From TA-20 sp035935115 (GTDB lineage Archaea > Thermoproteota > Nitrososphaeria > Nitrososphaerales > Nitrosopumilaceae), in assembly GCA_035935115.1 (NCBI GenBank), contig DASYXK010000002.1:62001-126000 (forward strand): a DNA stretch of 64,000 nucleotides. Direction: 5' to 3'. The notes under the pieces are model-generated. The model did no database searches, was not told where the DNA came from, and saw only the letters and a program-made list of their open reading frames with translations. Both the position numbers and the translations under genes were made by a program. Below, in pieces: positions 25,189-33,420 of this stretch. How positions within the stretch are numbered: position 1 is the first letter of the stretch; every line of letters begins with the position of its first letter.

Positions 25189-25203
25189 TCTTGTATTACA
25201 AGA
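25189..25203. repeat. Perfect 15-bp palindrome after the CBS-like gene
   Basis: TCTTGTA-T-TACAAGA, arms fully complementary around one base, 15 bp after the stop at 25174. It could be a hairpin at the transcript end or a second operator; no T-run follows directly. Confidence 0.4.
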
Positions 25204-25303
25204 GACAAAAATATTCCTACATCAAGGCTGGGATGCATATCATGAGCAACAAAAGCTTTGATGATTTTTCACATACAAAATTATTCGTCGTATTATAAGT
25301 CAA

Positions 25304-25321
25304 ATTTTCACTTTTGATAAT
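25304..25321. promoter_or_regulatory. Island palindrome site 20
   Basis: ATTTTCA-CTTT-TGATAAT: perfect right arm, one mismatch left. The TATA-like ggtttaaaatt is at 25331-25341. The centre is 49.5 bp before ATT 25362. Confidence 0.65.
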
Positions 25322-25361
25322 ATGCAGTTTGGTTTAAAATTATGTTATGATATAAAAAGTC

Positions 25362-26189
25362 ATTACAAACAAGAAAATCTACGTAATAAAAGCACATGGA
25401 AAGAGAGTGCCTTTTGACCAAAACAAAGTAAAAGCAACCTGTATCAGGGCAGGTGCAAGTAACGAGTTGGCCAAGCAAGTAGTAGATACAATTTTAGCGC
25501 AAATACATGATGGGATAAGAACCAAAGAAATTTACAAGATGGTTCTAAATGCTCTTGCCGCACAAACCAACGGTCAAGTAATAAAACACCGATATCGTTT
25601 GAAAGAATCTATAATGCTTATGGGTCCTGCCGGATTTCCTTTTGAAATCTATGTAGGAGCAATACTTGAACACTATGGATATGATATAAAATCAACAAGG
25701 TCACAAGTAAATGGAAAATGTGTGATGCATGAGATTGATCTTATTGTTGATTCAAGTCTAACAAACGAAAGATATATGATTGAATGCAAATATCATAATT
25801 CTTCTGGGATATACACTGGTCTAAAAGAATCATTATACACACATGCTAGGTTCTTGGATTTGAATAATATTTTTGATGGTGAGATGCTTGCATGCAATAC
25901 AAAGGCATCAGATGATGCCATTACTTATGCAAACTGCATAGGTCAAAAATTATTGTGTTGGAGATATCCTCCTAACAAAGGACTTGAAAGAATGATTGAA
26001 GACAAGGGATTGTATCCAATAACAATTCTGGGATTGAGTAGAAAAGAATTGGACGCCCTATCTAAAAACAAAATTATGCTTGCAAAAGAATTGCTTTCAT
26101 TTGATGTCAGTAAATTAACCCAAAAAACAGGGATTTCCTATAACAGATTACAAAGACTGCAGGACCTTGTACGACAAATTCTTGGTTAG
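25362..26189 (+). CDS. ATP-cone protein with PD-(D/E)xK nuclease domain
   Basis: About 275 residues. The N-terminal 90 form an ATP cone: VIKAHGKRVPFDQNKV, then a helical part ending near NGQVIKHRYRLKE. Residues about 105-240 look like an Mrr-type nuclease fold with H-E-I-D and E-C-K (MHEIDLIVDSS, YMIECKYHN). A GTG at 25407 is the first standard start but cuts the conserved V-I-K-x2-G strand; the frame is open to 25356, and ATT 25362 matches the promoter spacing exactly. This combination suggests nuclease activity gated by adenine nucleotides. Confidence 0.78.
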   Translation: MTNKKIYVIKAHGKRVPFDQNKVKATCIRAGASNELAKQVVDTILAQIHDGIRTKEIYKMVLNALAAQTNGQVIKHRYRLKESIMLMGPAGFPFEIYVGAILEHYGYDIKSTRSQVNGKCVMHEIDLIVDSSLTNERYMIECKYHNSSGIYTGLKESLYTHARFLDLNNIFDGEMLACNTKASDDAITYANCIGQKLLCWRYPPNKGLERMIEDKGLYPITILGLSRKELDALSKNKIMLAKELLSFDVSKLTQKTGISYNRLQRLQDLVRQILG

Positions 26190-26220
26190 TGTTTCATGGT
26201 TCGAAATCTATCAGAATGAT

Positions 26221-26238
26221 AATATCATGCTTGAAAAT
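26221..26238. promoter_or_regulatory. Island palindrome site 21
   Basis: AATATCA-TGCT-TGAAAAT. The TATA-like catatattacac is at 26249-26260. The centre is 50.5 bp before ATG 26280. An overlapping CTATCA-GAA-TGATAAT just upstream has a 3-bp spacer and is not counted. Confidence 0.6.
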
Positions 26239-26279
26239 TGTAATGTATCATATATTACACTAGAGATAAAAAATCGCTA

Positions 26280-27821
26280 ATGCAACTAAAAGCAGAAATC
26301 TTGGGCATAGATTCAGGTGGAAAACCTATGGTATTTCTCAACACCCTAGATGCAGATGAAATTGGTGTTACTGCATCAGGAAGAATAAGGATCACATCAA
26401 AGGCAAACACTATTACTGCTTTGGTTGGAATTGCTACAACTGTAAAAAAGGGCTTTGTTGGAATAAACGAAGAAGTTCTAAAAATACTAAAATTAAAACA
26501 ACATGCAATAGTTGACATTGAAGTCGCACCATTTCCAAAATCGCTTCAATTTATCCACAACAAATTAACTGGCAAAAGATTGCTATACGATGAAATTCAT
26601 GAAATTGTAAAAGACGTTGTTCAGGGCAATCTAAATGAAAGTGAGATAGCTGCATTTGTAACAACGTTACACCTACAAGGTTTGGATCTTGATGAGGCTA
26701 CAAGTTTAGCTATCTCTATGGTAAATACTGGTAAACAACTAAAACTTGGCAATAAAATTATTGTCGATAAACACAGTATTGGTGGAGTCCCGGGAGACAA
26801 AACTACCCTTTTGGTGGTGCCAATTGTTGCTGCCGCAGGACTAATAATTCCAAAGGCATCATCACGTGCAATAACTTCTGCGGCTGGCACAGCTGATAGA
26901 GCTGAGGCAATAATGCCAGTAAATCTTGAGATTGAAGAGATGAAGAAAGTTGTAAAAAAATCCAATGGCTGTATCGTGTGGGGAGGTTCATTGGAGCTTG
27001 CACCTGCAGATGATATTTTTGTTAGAACCGAGTATTCATTATACATTGATCCGCTACTTTTGCCCTCTATTATGAGTAAAAAGAAAGCTGTTGGTGCCAC
27101 ACATCTTGTTGTAGATATCCCTACAGGACGTGGCGCAAAGATGAAGACCATAGGAGAATCAGACCTTCTAGCTAAAGACATAATAGAACTTGGCAGAAGA
27201 CTTGGTATACACACACAATGTATAATAACGCACGGTGAACAACCCATAGGTCATTCTTTAGGCGCATCGCTTGAAGCAAGAGAAGCTTTGGGGGTGTTGA
27301 TGAATAAAACTAACGTGCCAGATTTGGTAGACAAGGCATGTCATCTTGCCGGTTCTATTTTTGAAATGGTAGGAAAGAAGAATGGTTATTATCTTGCAAA
27401 AGAAATTTTACAAACAGGCAAGGCAGAAAAAAAATTACGAGAAATTATCTCACTTCAAGGTGGAAATTCAAAAATAGACCTTGATGATTTTGAAATAGGA
27501 CAAGATTTTATTCATGTTAGGGCCAAAAACGTCGGTCAAGTCTTATGGATAGATAATAACGCACTAGTTGAAATTGCAAGAGCGGCAGGATCTCCAAAAG
27601 ACAAAGGATCTGGCATTGTATTAAATAAAAAACTAGGGGACAAGATAAGAATAGGTGAAATTTTATTTACGATTTATGCTGAAAAATCGCGTAAACTTTC
27701 AAGAGCTGAACAAGTGCTTAGGACACAGGAACCAATTGGCATAGGGGCAAGAACGGAAATGTTCATACACAAAATCAAAGAATCTCCAGTGGTGAGAAGA
27801 TCATTTGCGTTAGATAGGTGA
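26280..27821 (+). CDS. AMP phosphorylase
   Basis: 513 residues, matching the archaeal AMP phosphorylase subgroup of the thymidine phosphorylase family: an extra N-terminal domain of about 85 residues, then the helical domain and the phosphate-binding motif KHSIGGVPGDKTT (near residue 163). It converts AMP and phosphate to adenine and ribose-1,5-bisphosphate. In other archaea this feeds type III RubisCO; no RubisCO gene is in this window. The palindrome promoter ties AMP removal to the stress island. Confidence 0.92.
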   Translation: MQLKAEILGIDSGGKPMVFLNTLDADEIGVTASGRIRITSKANTITALVGIATTVKKGFVGINEEVLKILKLKQHAIVDIEVAPFPKSLQFIHNKLTGKRLLYDEIHEIVKDVVQGNLNESEIAAFVTTLHLQGLDLDEATSLAISMVNTGKQLKLGNKIIVDKHSIGGVPGDKTTLLVVPIVAAAGLIIPKASSRAITSAAGTADRAEAIMPVNLEIEEMKKVVKKSNGCIVWGGSLELAPADDIFVRTEYSLYIDPLLLPSIMSKKKAVGATHLVVDIPTGRGAKMKTIGESDLLAKDIIELGRRLGIHTQCIITHGEQPIGHSLGASLEAREALGVLMNKTNVPDLVDKACHLAGSIFEMVGKKNGYYLAKEILQTGKAEKKLREIISLQGGNSKIDLDDFEIGQDFIHVRAKNVGQVLWIDNNALVEIARAAGSPKDKGSGIVLNKKLGDKIRIGEILFTIYAEKSRKLSRAEQVLRTQEPIGIGARTEMFIHKIKESPVVRRSFALDR

Positions 27822-27941
27822 TATTTTTGCAAAAGTGGATCCAAAATAAGACACCAATACCTGGCAACATGTGCAGACAGATTATCAATGCTCTTGGTAT
27901 GGGATCTTTGAACTCGTTTACACTTGGCTTGATTTCTAGCC

Positions 27942-30455
27942 GTGGAAAAACAAGATAAATCTACTATGGAAACTTCAGCCTTGCAGTTGCTTCAAAGTCT
28001 ACAAACAAGTCCAGATGGACTAACAACTGATCAAGCTAAAGCAAGACTAGAAAAATTTGGCCCAAATCTGCTAAAGAAACAAAAAAAGTCAGATGCGTTA
28101 ACGCTTTTCCTTTTGCAATTCAAAAGTCCAATAATTATCATTCTTCTTTTTGCTGCAGCGTTGTCTTTATTCCTGCAGGATTCTACTGATGCTGTAATCA
28201 TATTTGTTATTATTTTTGTAAGCAGTATGCTTGGTTTCTTTCAAGAACACCGAGCAACAAATGCAGTAAAGAAGTTGCTTGCAATGGTTAGAATAACACC
28301 TACCGTTATTCGAGATGGTTCCGATAAGAAGATTCCTTCAGAAGAAATTGTGCCAGGGGACATGGTCATGCTTTCGGCTGGAAGTAAGATACCTGCAGAC
28401 TGCATCATACTTGAATCAAGGGATCTTTTTGTTAACGAGGCAGTTCTGACTGGTGAGACGTTTCCTGTTGAAAAGAATTCAAGTTTGATCTCCGATGAAG
28501 TTCCAATTTCCAAAAGAACTAATTCATTATTTATGGGAACAAATGTGATCAGTGGCAATTCAAAAGCTGTTGTTGTAAAAACTGGACTTCAGACAGAATT
28601 TGGTAAAGTAGCTGATCGCCTAAGATTCCGGCCCCCTGAGACAGAATTTGAGCATGGAGTAAGAAGATTTGGTTATTTTCTTACTCAAGTGACGTTGATT
28701 CTTGTAATTGCAATCTTTGCAATCAATGTATATTTGTCAAGACCAGTTCTTGAATCCTTTTTATTTTCACTTGCTCTCGCGGTTGGTTTGACTCCTCAAC
28801 TTTTGCCAGCTATAATCAGTATAAATTTAGCACATGGGGCAAAAAAAATGGCAAGCTACAAAGTCATAGTAAAACGTCTATCTTCTATTGAAAACTTGGG
28901 TAGCATGAATGTATTGTGCTCTGATAAAACAGGAACACTAACTGAGGGAGTTGTTCATATCAAATCAAGCTTAGATGTAAAGGGGAATGAAAATGATGAG
29001 GTATTTCTTTATGCATATCTTAATGCCATTTACGAAACTGGTTTTTTCAATCCAATTGATGAAGCAATCCGTTCCTATAAGATCCTAGATGTGTCTAGCT
29101 ACAAAAAATTAGATGAGATTCCATATGATTTCTCAAGAAAAAGGCTTACAGTACTAGTATCAAAAGACGATGAGCAAGTCATGATAACAAAGGGTGCACT
29201 ATCAAATGTATTACCAATATGCTCACATGCAAAATTTCAAGCAGAGACAGTTGAGATAGAAAACGTAAGAGCGCAGATCCTACAAAAGTTTACAGAACTA
29301 AGTCAGCAAGGGTTTCGGGTCTTGGGCATATCATACAAGAATTTCGATACTACAATCTTAAGAAATGAGGATGAGGTCAACATGACGTTTCTTGGATTTC
29401 TAGTTCTATTTGATCCACCAAAGGCTGGTATAATTAAAACAATAAATCAACTAAAGAGTCTTGGAATATCACTGAAAATAATAACAGGTGACAACAAGCT
29501 TGTGGCTGAAAATGTTGCCAAACAGATCGGACTAACCGATCCAAAAATCTTGACTGGACAAGAGCTAAGACAGATGACAAATGAGGCGTTTTTAAATAAT
29601 GTAAACAAGGTTGATATTTTTTCAGAGGTGGAACCAAACCAAAAAGAGCGAATAATTGTTGCCCTAAAAAAGAGTGGAAATGTTGTGGGTTTTATCGGAG
29701 ATGGGATAAATGATGCAACTGCACTTTATGCAGCTGACCTTGGTATATCTGTAGACACCGCAGTGGATGTTGCAAAGGAAGCCTCAGATATTGTACTTTT
29801 AGAAAAGAATTTTGAAGTATTAATCCAAGGAGTAGAAGAAGGAAGGAGAACTTTTGCCAATACTATCAAGTATGTGTTTATGGCAACTAGTGCCAATTTT
29901 GGCAACATGTTTAGCATGGCCGGGGTATCAATGTTTCTTTCCTTCCTTCCAATGTTGCCAAAGCAGATACTTCTGACTAATTTGATAACAGACTTTCCTG
30001 AGATGACCATATCAACTGACAACGTAGACAAAGAGATGGTAACATTACCCCACAAATTCGACCTCAAATTCATTAGAAAATTTATGATGGTCTTTGGTCT
30101 TTTAAGCTCGATAGCAGACTATTCAACTTTTGGCGTTCTGCTTTATTTTGGCAGTACCATCGATCAGTTTAGGACTGGTTGGTTTATTGAAAGTGTGGCG
30201 TCTGCTTCCCTTATAGTACTAGCCATCCGTAGTCGCAAACCTTTGATAAAGGCCAAACCAAGCAAGTACCTACTTATTTCCACAATTACCGCAGTCTGTA
30301 TTGTAATTGTGATACCATTTACCTTTTTGGGCAAGGAGTTTGGATTTGTTCCAATTCCTTTTTCGGTTCTTGTAATGATTGCAATTATTGTGGCTATCTA
30401 CCTCACCTCTGTTGAAATTGCAAAGAGGGGATTCTACAAAAAAGTCACGATGTAA
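27942..30455 (+). CDS. mgtA: MgtA-type P-type cation ATPase
   Basis: 837 residues (GTG 27942; ATG 27966 is possible). P-type motifs: TGETFPVEK, DKTGTLTEG, MITKGALSN, GDGINDATAL. The absence of Cys-Pro motifs and the helix layout (four N-terminal, six C-terminal segments) fit the P3B Mg2+-importing MgtA group. It closes the island. A half-site ATTATCA at 27881 lies at nearly the right distance (52.5 bp from the GTG), but its right arm does not match, so control by the same system is unproven. Confidence 0.88.
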   Translation: MEKQDKSTMETSALQLLQSLQTSPDGLTTDQAKARLEKFGPNLLKKQKKSDALTLFLLQFKSPIIIILLFAAALSLFLQDSTDAVIIFVIIFVSSMLGFFQEHRATNAVKKLLAMVRITPTVIRDGSDKKIPSEEIVPGDMVMLSAGSKIPADCIILESRDLFVNEAVLTGETFPVEKNSSLISDEVPISKRTNSLFMGTNVISGNSKAVVVKTGLQTEFGKVADRLRFRPPETEFEHGVRRFGYFLTQVTLILVIAIFAINVYLSRPVLESFLFSLALAVGLTPQLLPAIISINLAHGAKKMASYKVIVKRLSSIENLGSMNVLCSDKTGTLTEGVVHIKSSLDVKGNENDEVFLYAYLNAIYETGFFNPIDEAIRSYKILDVSSYKKLDEIPYDFSRKRLTVLVSKDDEQVMITKGALSNVLPICSHAKFQAETVEIENVRAQILQKFTELSQQGFRVLGISYKNFDTTILRNEDEVNMTFLGFLVLFDPPKAGIIKTINQLKSLGISLKIITGDNKLVAENVAKQIGLTDPKILTGQELRQMTNEAFLNNVNKVDIFSEVEPNQKERIIVALKKSGNVVGFIGDGINDATALYAADLGISVDTAVDVAKEASDIVLLEKNFEVLIQGVEEGRRTFANTIKYVFMATSANFGNMFSMAGVSMFLSFLPMLPKQILLTNLITDFPEMTISTDNVDKEMVTLPHKFDLKFIRKFMMVFGLLSSIADYSTFGVLLYFGSTIDQFRTGWFIESVASASLIVLAIRSRKPLIKAKPSKYLLISTITAVCIVIVIPFTFLGKEFGFVPIPFSVLVMIAIIVAIYLTSVEIAKRGFYKKVTM

Positions 30456-30794
30456 AATGGGTCCAAAACTGTCCCCATTCTGGTGGTATATTCCCACTAG
30501 ACCCACCTTCATTGCATGTTCGGAAAACATCTTTATCATTTGGTGGCAATTATCAAAACTAAATTATGTATTATGAAGCATAACACTGTAATAAACAATA
30601 TTAACTACTTGTTCATTATGAGCTTGCAGTGATGCTAATCTCAGTGACTCCGACTAGCTCAAGTAATATTTTGTTAAAACATTAACTTCTAGTTGAGATT
30701 AAAAATAAATTTTATTCATTGTGAGATTCCGAAATGGTTATATGCACTCCCGGCGCCTTTCACACAATCAATTAAAAGAAACGCATCTGTTTTG
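30456..30794. other. Gene-free stretch
   Basis: 339 bp without a supported gene. It holds a half-palindrome ATTATCA at 30546 with a poor partner arm, a TATA-like caattaaaag at 30768-30777 for the next gene, and short direct and inverted pieces (CTAGCTC, GAGCTT) that I cannot interpret. Confidence 0.5.
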
Positions 30795-32087
30795 ATGTCA
30801 TTGGTAAAATGTGATGTGGCTATCATTGGAGGTGGGTTGCTTGGAACCTGCATCTCATACTGGCTTTCTAGCCTTTATGATATTGAAGTTGTAGTAATTG
30901 AGAAAGAACCGGAAGTTGCAATGCATACAAGTAGCCGAAACACAGGTGTAGTACACTCTCCTTTTTATCTAAATCCTGAAAAAAAGGGTAAGCTTGCTAA
31001 AGCAGCCTTTGTATCTCATGATCTGTGGAAGAGGTTTGCAGAAAAAAATGGATTAGCGTGGAAGACTGTTGGGACACTAGAAATTGCATTAGATGACACA
31101 CAACACAAGATACTAGAAAAATATCTAAAGTGGGGTGTACAAAATGGAATTTCAGAAAAAGACCTAGAGCTGCTTGACAGAAACGAAGTTGTAAAAAAAG
31201 AACCTAATGTATCTTGTCACTCTGCAGTATTTTGTAAAACAGATGTTGCTGTTGATTATGGCAAATTAACGCAAGAATTAAAAAATGAATCACAAAAAAA
31301 TGGAACAAAATTTTTGCTAAACCACAAAGTAGAATTAATTGAAAATAAAAAAGAACCAATCATAAATTTTGAAAATAAAACACAATTGTCATGTGATTTT
31401 GTGATAAACTGTGCAGGAGGATACTCACTTGATATTGCAAAAAAGTTTGGCGTAGCTGTACAATATTCTAATTTGCATTTTAGAGGAGAGTACTGGATTG
31501 CACAAAAAGAATATACAGATCTTGTGAAAACAAATATCTATTCTGTTCCAAACTATCCTGACTTTCCATTTTTAGATCCGCACTGGATTTTACGAGCTGA
31601 TGGAAGAAGCGAAGTGGGACCAAATGCAGTACCTGTACCAAGTCCTGAAACCTATTCTGGATATGTAGGAAACGTGGAGACATTTATCTCAAAATTAATT
31701 GACGTGGTCACTGGAAATGCAAGAAATCTGCTCCTAAATGCTGATTTTATGAATCTAGTTGCAAAAGAATGGCTAAGTTCTATCTCAAAGGTAGTCATGA
31801 TTGAGAGAATACAAAAATTCATACCCAAAGTAAAACCTGAGTATTTCTTAGAGCGTGGAACAGCTGGAATTCGTACCCCTATTATAACACCAGAAGGAAA
31901 GTTTTTGCCAGATGTTATGGAGATTGAAGGTCCAAACTCATATCATATTTTGAACTATAATTCTCCTGGGGCAACTGGGGCTCCAGCTTATTCTGCATAT
32001 GTTGTAAAATCGTTACAGGAAAAAGGACTATTAGATTACACTACACATACAAAAGAATCAATTTGGAATTTCGAAAAAATTACGTAA
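30795..32087 (+). CDS. lhgO: FAD-dependent L-2-hydroxyglutarate oxidase family
   Basis: 430 residues. Begins with the FAD dinucleotide fold DVAIIGGGLLGTCISYWL and the E-K-E ribose strand, then the family segment SSRNTGVVHSP, and ends with the FAD contact NYNSPGATGAPAYSA. Family members oxidise L-2-hydroxyglutarate to 2-oxoglutarate. The frame is open upstream to TTG 30693, but ATG 30795 sits at the fold start and 22 bp after a TATA-like box. The 3' end overlaps the convergent gene by 30 bp. Confidence 0.85.
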   Translation: MSLVKCDVAIIGGGLLGTCISYWLSSLYDIEVVVIEKEPEVAMHTSSRNTGVVHSPFYLNPEKKGKLAKAAFVSHDLWKRFAEKNGLAWKTVGTLEIALDDTQHKILEKYLKWGVQNGISEKDLELLDRNEVVKKEPNVSCHSAVFCKTDVAVDYGKLTQELKNESQKNGTKFLLNHKVELIENKKEPIINFENKTQLSCDFVINCAGGYSLDIAKKFGVAVQYSNLHFRGEYWIAQKEYTDLVKTNIYSVPNYPDFPFLDPHWILRADGRSEVGPNAVPVPSPETYSGYVGNVETFISKLIDVVTGNARNLLLNADFMNLVAKEWLSSISKVVMIERIQKFIPKVKPEYFLERGTAGIRTPIITPEGKFLPDVMEIEGPNSYHILNYNSPGATGAPAYSAYVVKSLQEKGLLDYTTHTKESIWNFEKIT

Positions 32088-32462
32088 CTCTATAGATTTG
32101 CCAATTCTTAGAATAGCTTCTATTTTGCGTGAAATCTCTATGATTTTGTTGTTGTCAACATGACCTTCACAGGTGCAGTAAACTATCAAATCATCATGAT
32201 ACCAAACCAGTTGATGCACCTTTGTTCTTGATACATGGGTAAAAGCAACCTTGCCTAAGGTTTTGTTGAATTTTTTCTCTATCTGTTTTGTATTATACAG
32301 GTCTAAAGATAGTAATTCTTCTTTTCTTTGTGCCTTGACACTATGCTTTCCTTGTTTCATTTTGTTTAGGAGTAATTCCCCATCTTCTCCAAGGATTTCT
32401 ACATATCGCATTGAATCATCCATTGCTAAAATTTCATAGGATAGCTTTGTAATATCCATCAT
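32058..32462 (-). CDS. Conserved hypothetical protein, paralogue of 43694-44065
   Basis: 134 residues, alpha/beta pattern without signal peptide. It shares a layout with the protein at 43694-44065: an early D-x-S-[IM]-R-[YF]-V strand, a central FNKTLGKVAFTHVSRTKV segment (compare FDSTLGKTNWMITSKEKV) and a late strand L-x-V/L-x-C/S-T. I cannot name the family; such pairs are typical of lineage-specific proteins in this phylum. The 3' end overlaps the oxidase gene. Confidence 0.7.
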   Translation of the reverse strand: MMDITKLSYEILAMDDSMRYVEILGEDGELLLNKMKQGKHSVKAQRKEELLSLDLYNTKQIEKKFNKTLGKVAFTHVSRTKVHQLVWYHDDLIVYCTCEGHVDNNKIIEISRKIEAILRIGKSIELRNFFEIPN

Positions 32463-32527
32463 TAAACAATTCTAAAAATACATCTTTATTTTTTGTGTGT
32501 AATTACAATTACAAACACTAGGGGTTT

Positions 32528-32845
32528 TTGGATCGCCTGAAAATTGGAACCAAACTTAATATTTTGTGGCACTCAAACAAGATCGTGCTTCCAGAACACT
32601 GCTCTATTAGAGAAAAGGGTGTAGACTGCCCAATGCCTCCTGAATTTATCATATCTGTCAAGGTAAAAGATGATGAATACATGGTTGGTGTGACATGTGA
32701 TGGGCACAAAAAGTCATTTGTGGATAAATTAGAGGTACTACAAAAAGAGGGCAAAGTTCCAAATGGCACAATTTCCTTTACTGGGTTAAAGGCAGTTGGC
32801 ACAGACTGTATTAGAATGGATCCAAACGACTTGATTCAACTTTAG
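32528..32845 (+). CDS. Conserved-looking hypothetical protein
   Basis: 105 residues, TTG start. Cysteines at about residues 26, 35, 60 and 92 could form a site, but no known spacing is present (EHCSIREKGVDCP, VTCDGHKK). A predicted beta-rich fold with no membrane segment. It is 33 bp before an HD-hydrolase gene and probably co-transcribed. Function unknown. Confidence 0.6.
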   Translation: MDRLKIGTKLNILWHSNKIVLPEHCSIREKGVDCPMPPEFIISVKVKDDEYMVGVTCDGHKKSFVDKLEVLQKEGKVPNGTISFTGLKAVGTDCIRMDPNDLIQL

Positions 32846-32878
32846 GTACATAAGTACAGATAACTATCCAGAAAACAA

Positions 32879-33370
32879 TTGTCAAAATTAGAATCTGCAG
32901 AGCTATTTGCTAAAGAAAGACACTCTGGCATGACAATTTATGATAATGTTCCATACTGGAAACATTTGGAAGGAGTTGTAAACAGACTCAAAAACCTAGG
33001 AATTACTGATGAAGATCTCTTATGTGCAGCTTGGTTACATGATAGTATCGAGAACACTATTACGACTTTTGATGATATTGAACAAAGATTTGGCAGCAAA
33101 GTTGCAGTATTGGTTTTGGCATTATCAAAAGACAAGAATCTGTCAAAGGGGGAAAGAGAGCAACAATACGTAAAGCAACTAAAAGATGCATCATGGGAGG
33201 CAAAACTCATCAAACTTTGTGACATATCTGCAAATCTTAAAGATCTAAAAAACATACCTTGGTCAAAGACAAAAAAGTCAAAAGAGGTAAAAAAGAAACT
33301 GTATTATTTGAATTTAATAAAACCAGAATTAATCAAAACAAATACCAAATTCTTGGCATTCAAGGTATGA
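32879..33370 (+). CDS. HD-domain phosphohydrolase, MESH1/SpoT-hydrolase type
   Basis: 163 residues, TTG start. HD metal ligands are visible: His in PYWKHLE, the pair in AAWLHDSIENT, and the distal Asp in LCDISANLKDL. FGSKVAVLVLALSKD matches the segment after the HD pair in small (p)ppGpp or NADPH hydrolases. A nucleotide phosphohydrolase is likely; the substrate is not determinable from sequence. Confidence 0.8.
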   Translation: MSKLESAELFAKERHSGMTIYDNVPYWKHLEGVVNRLKNLGITDEDLLCAAWLHDSIENTITTFDDIEQRFGSKVAVLVLALSKDKNLSKGEREQQYVKQLKDASWEAKLIKLCDISANLKDLKNIPWSKTKKSKEVKKKLYYLNLIKPELIKTNTKFLAFKV

Positions 33371-33420
33371 TATCTGGAATAAACGAAGTGTTGGTTTCAT
33401 TTAAACAAAGACCTATAGTT

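Noticed and set aside
27881..27898. Half-site ATTATCA-ATGC-TCTTGGT before the MgtA-type ATPase
   Set aside because: The right arm does not match and no TATA-like box follows at the normal distance.
30270..30539. Minus-strand open frame across the end of the MgtA-type gene
   Set aside because: It is antisense to a clear coding region and has no promoter support.
30546..30563. Half-site ATTATCA-AAAC-TAAATTA
   Set aside because: It is about 240 bp from the next start and has no partner arm.
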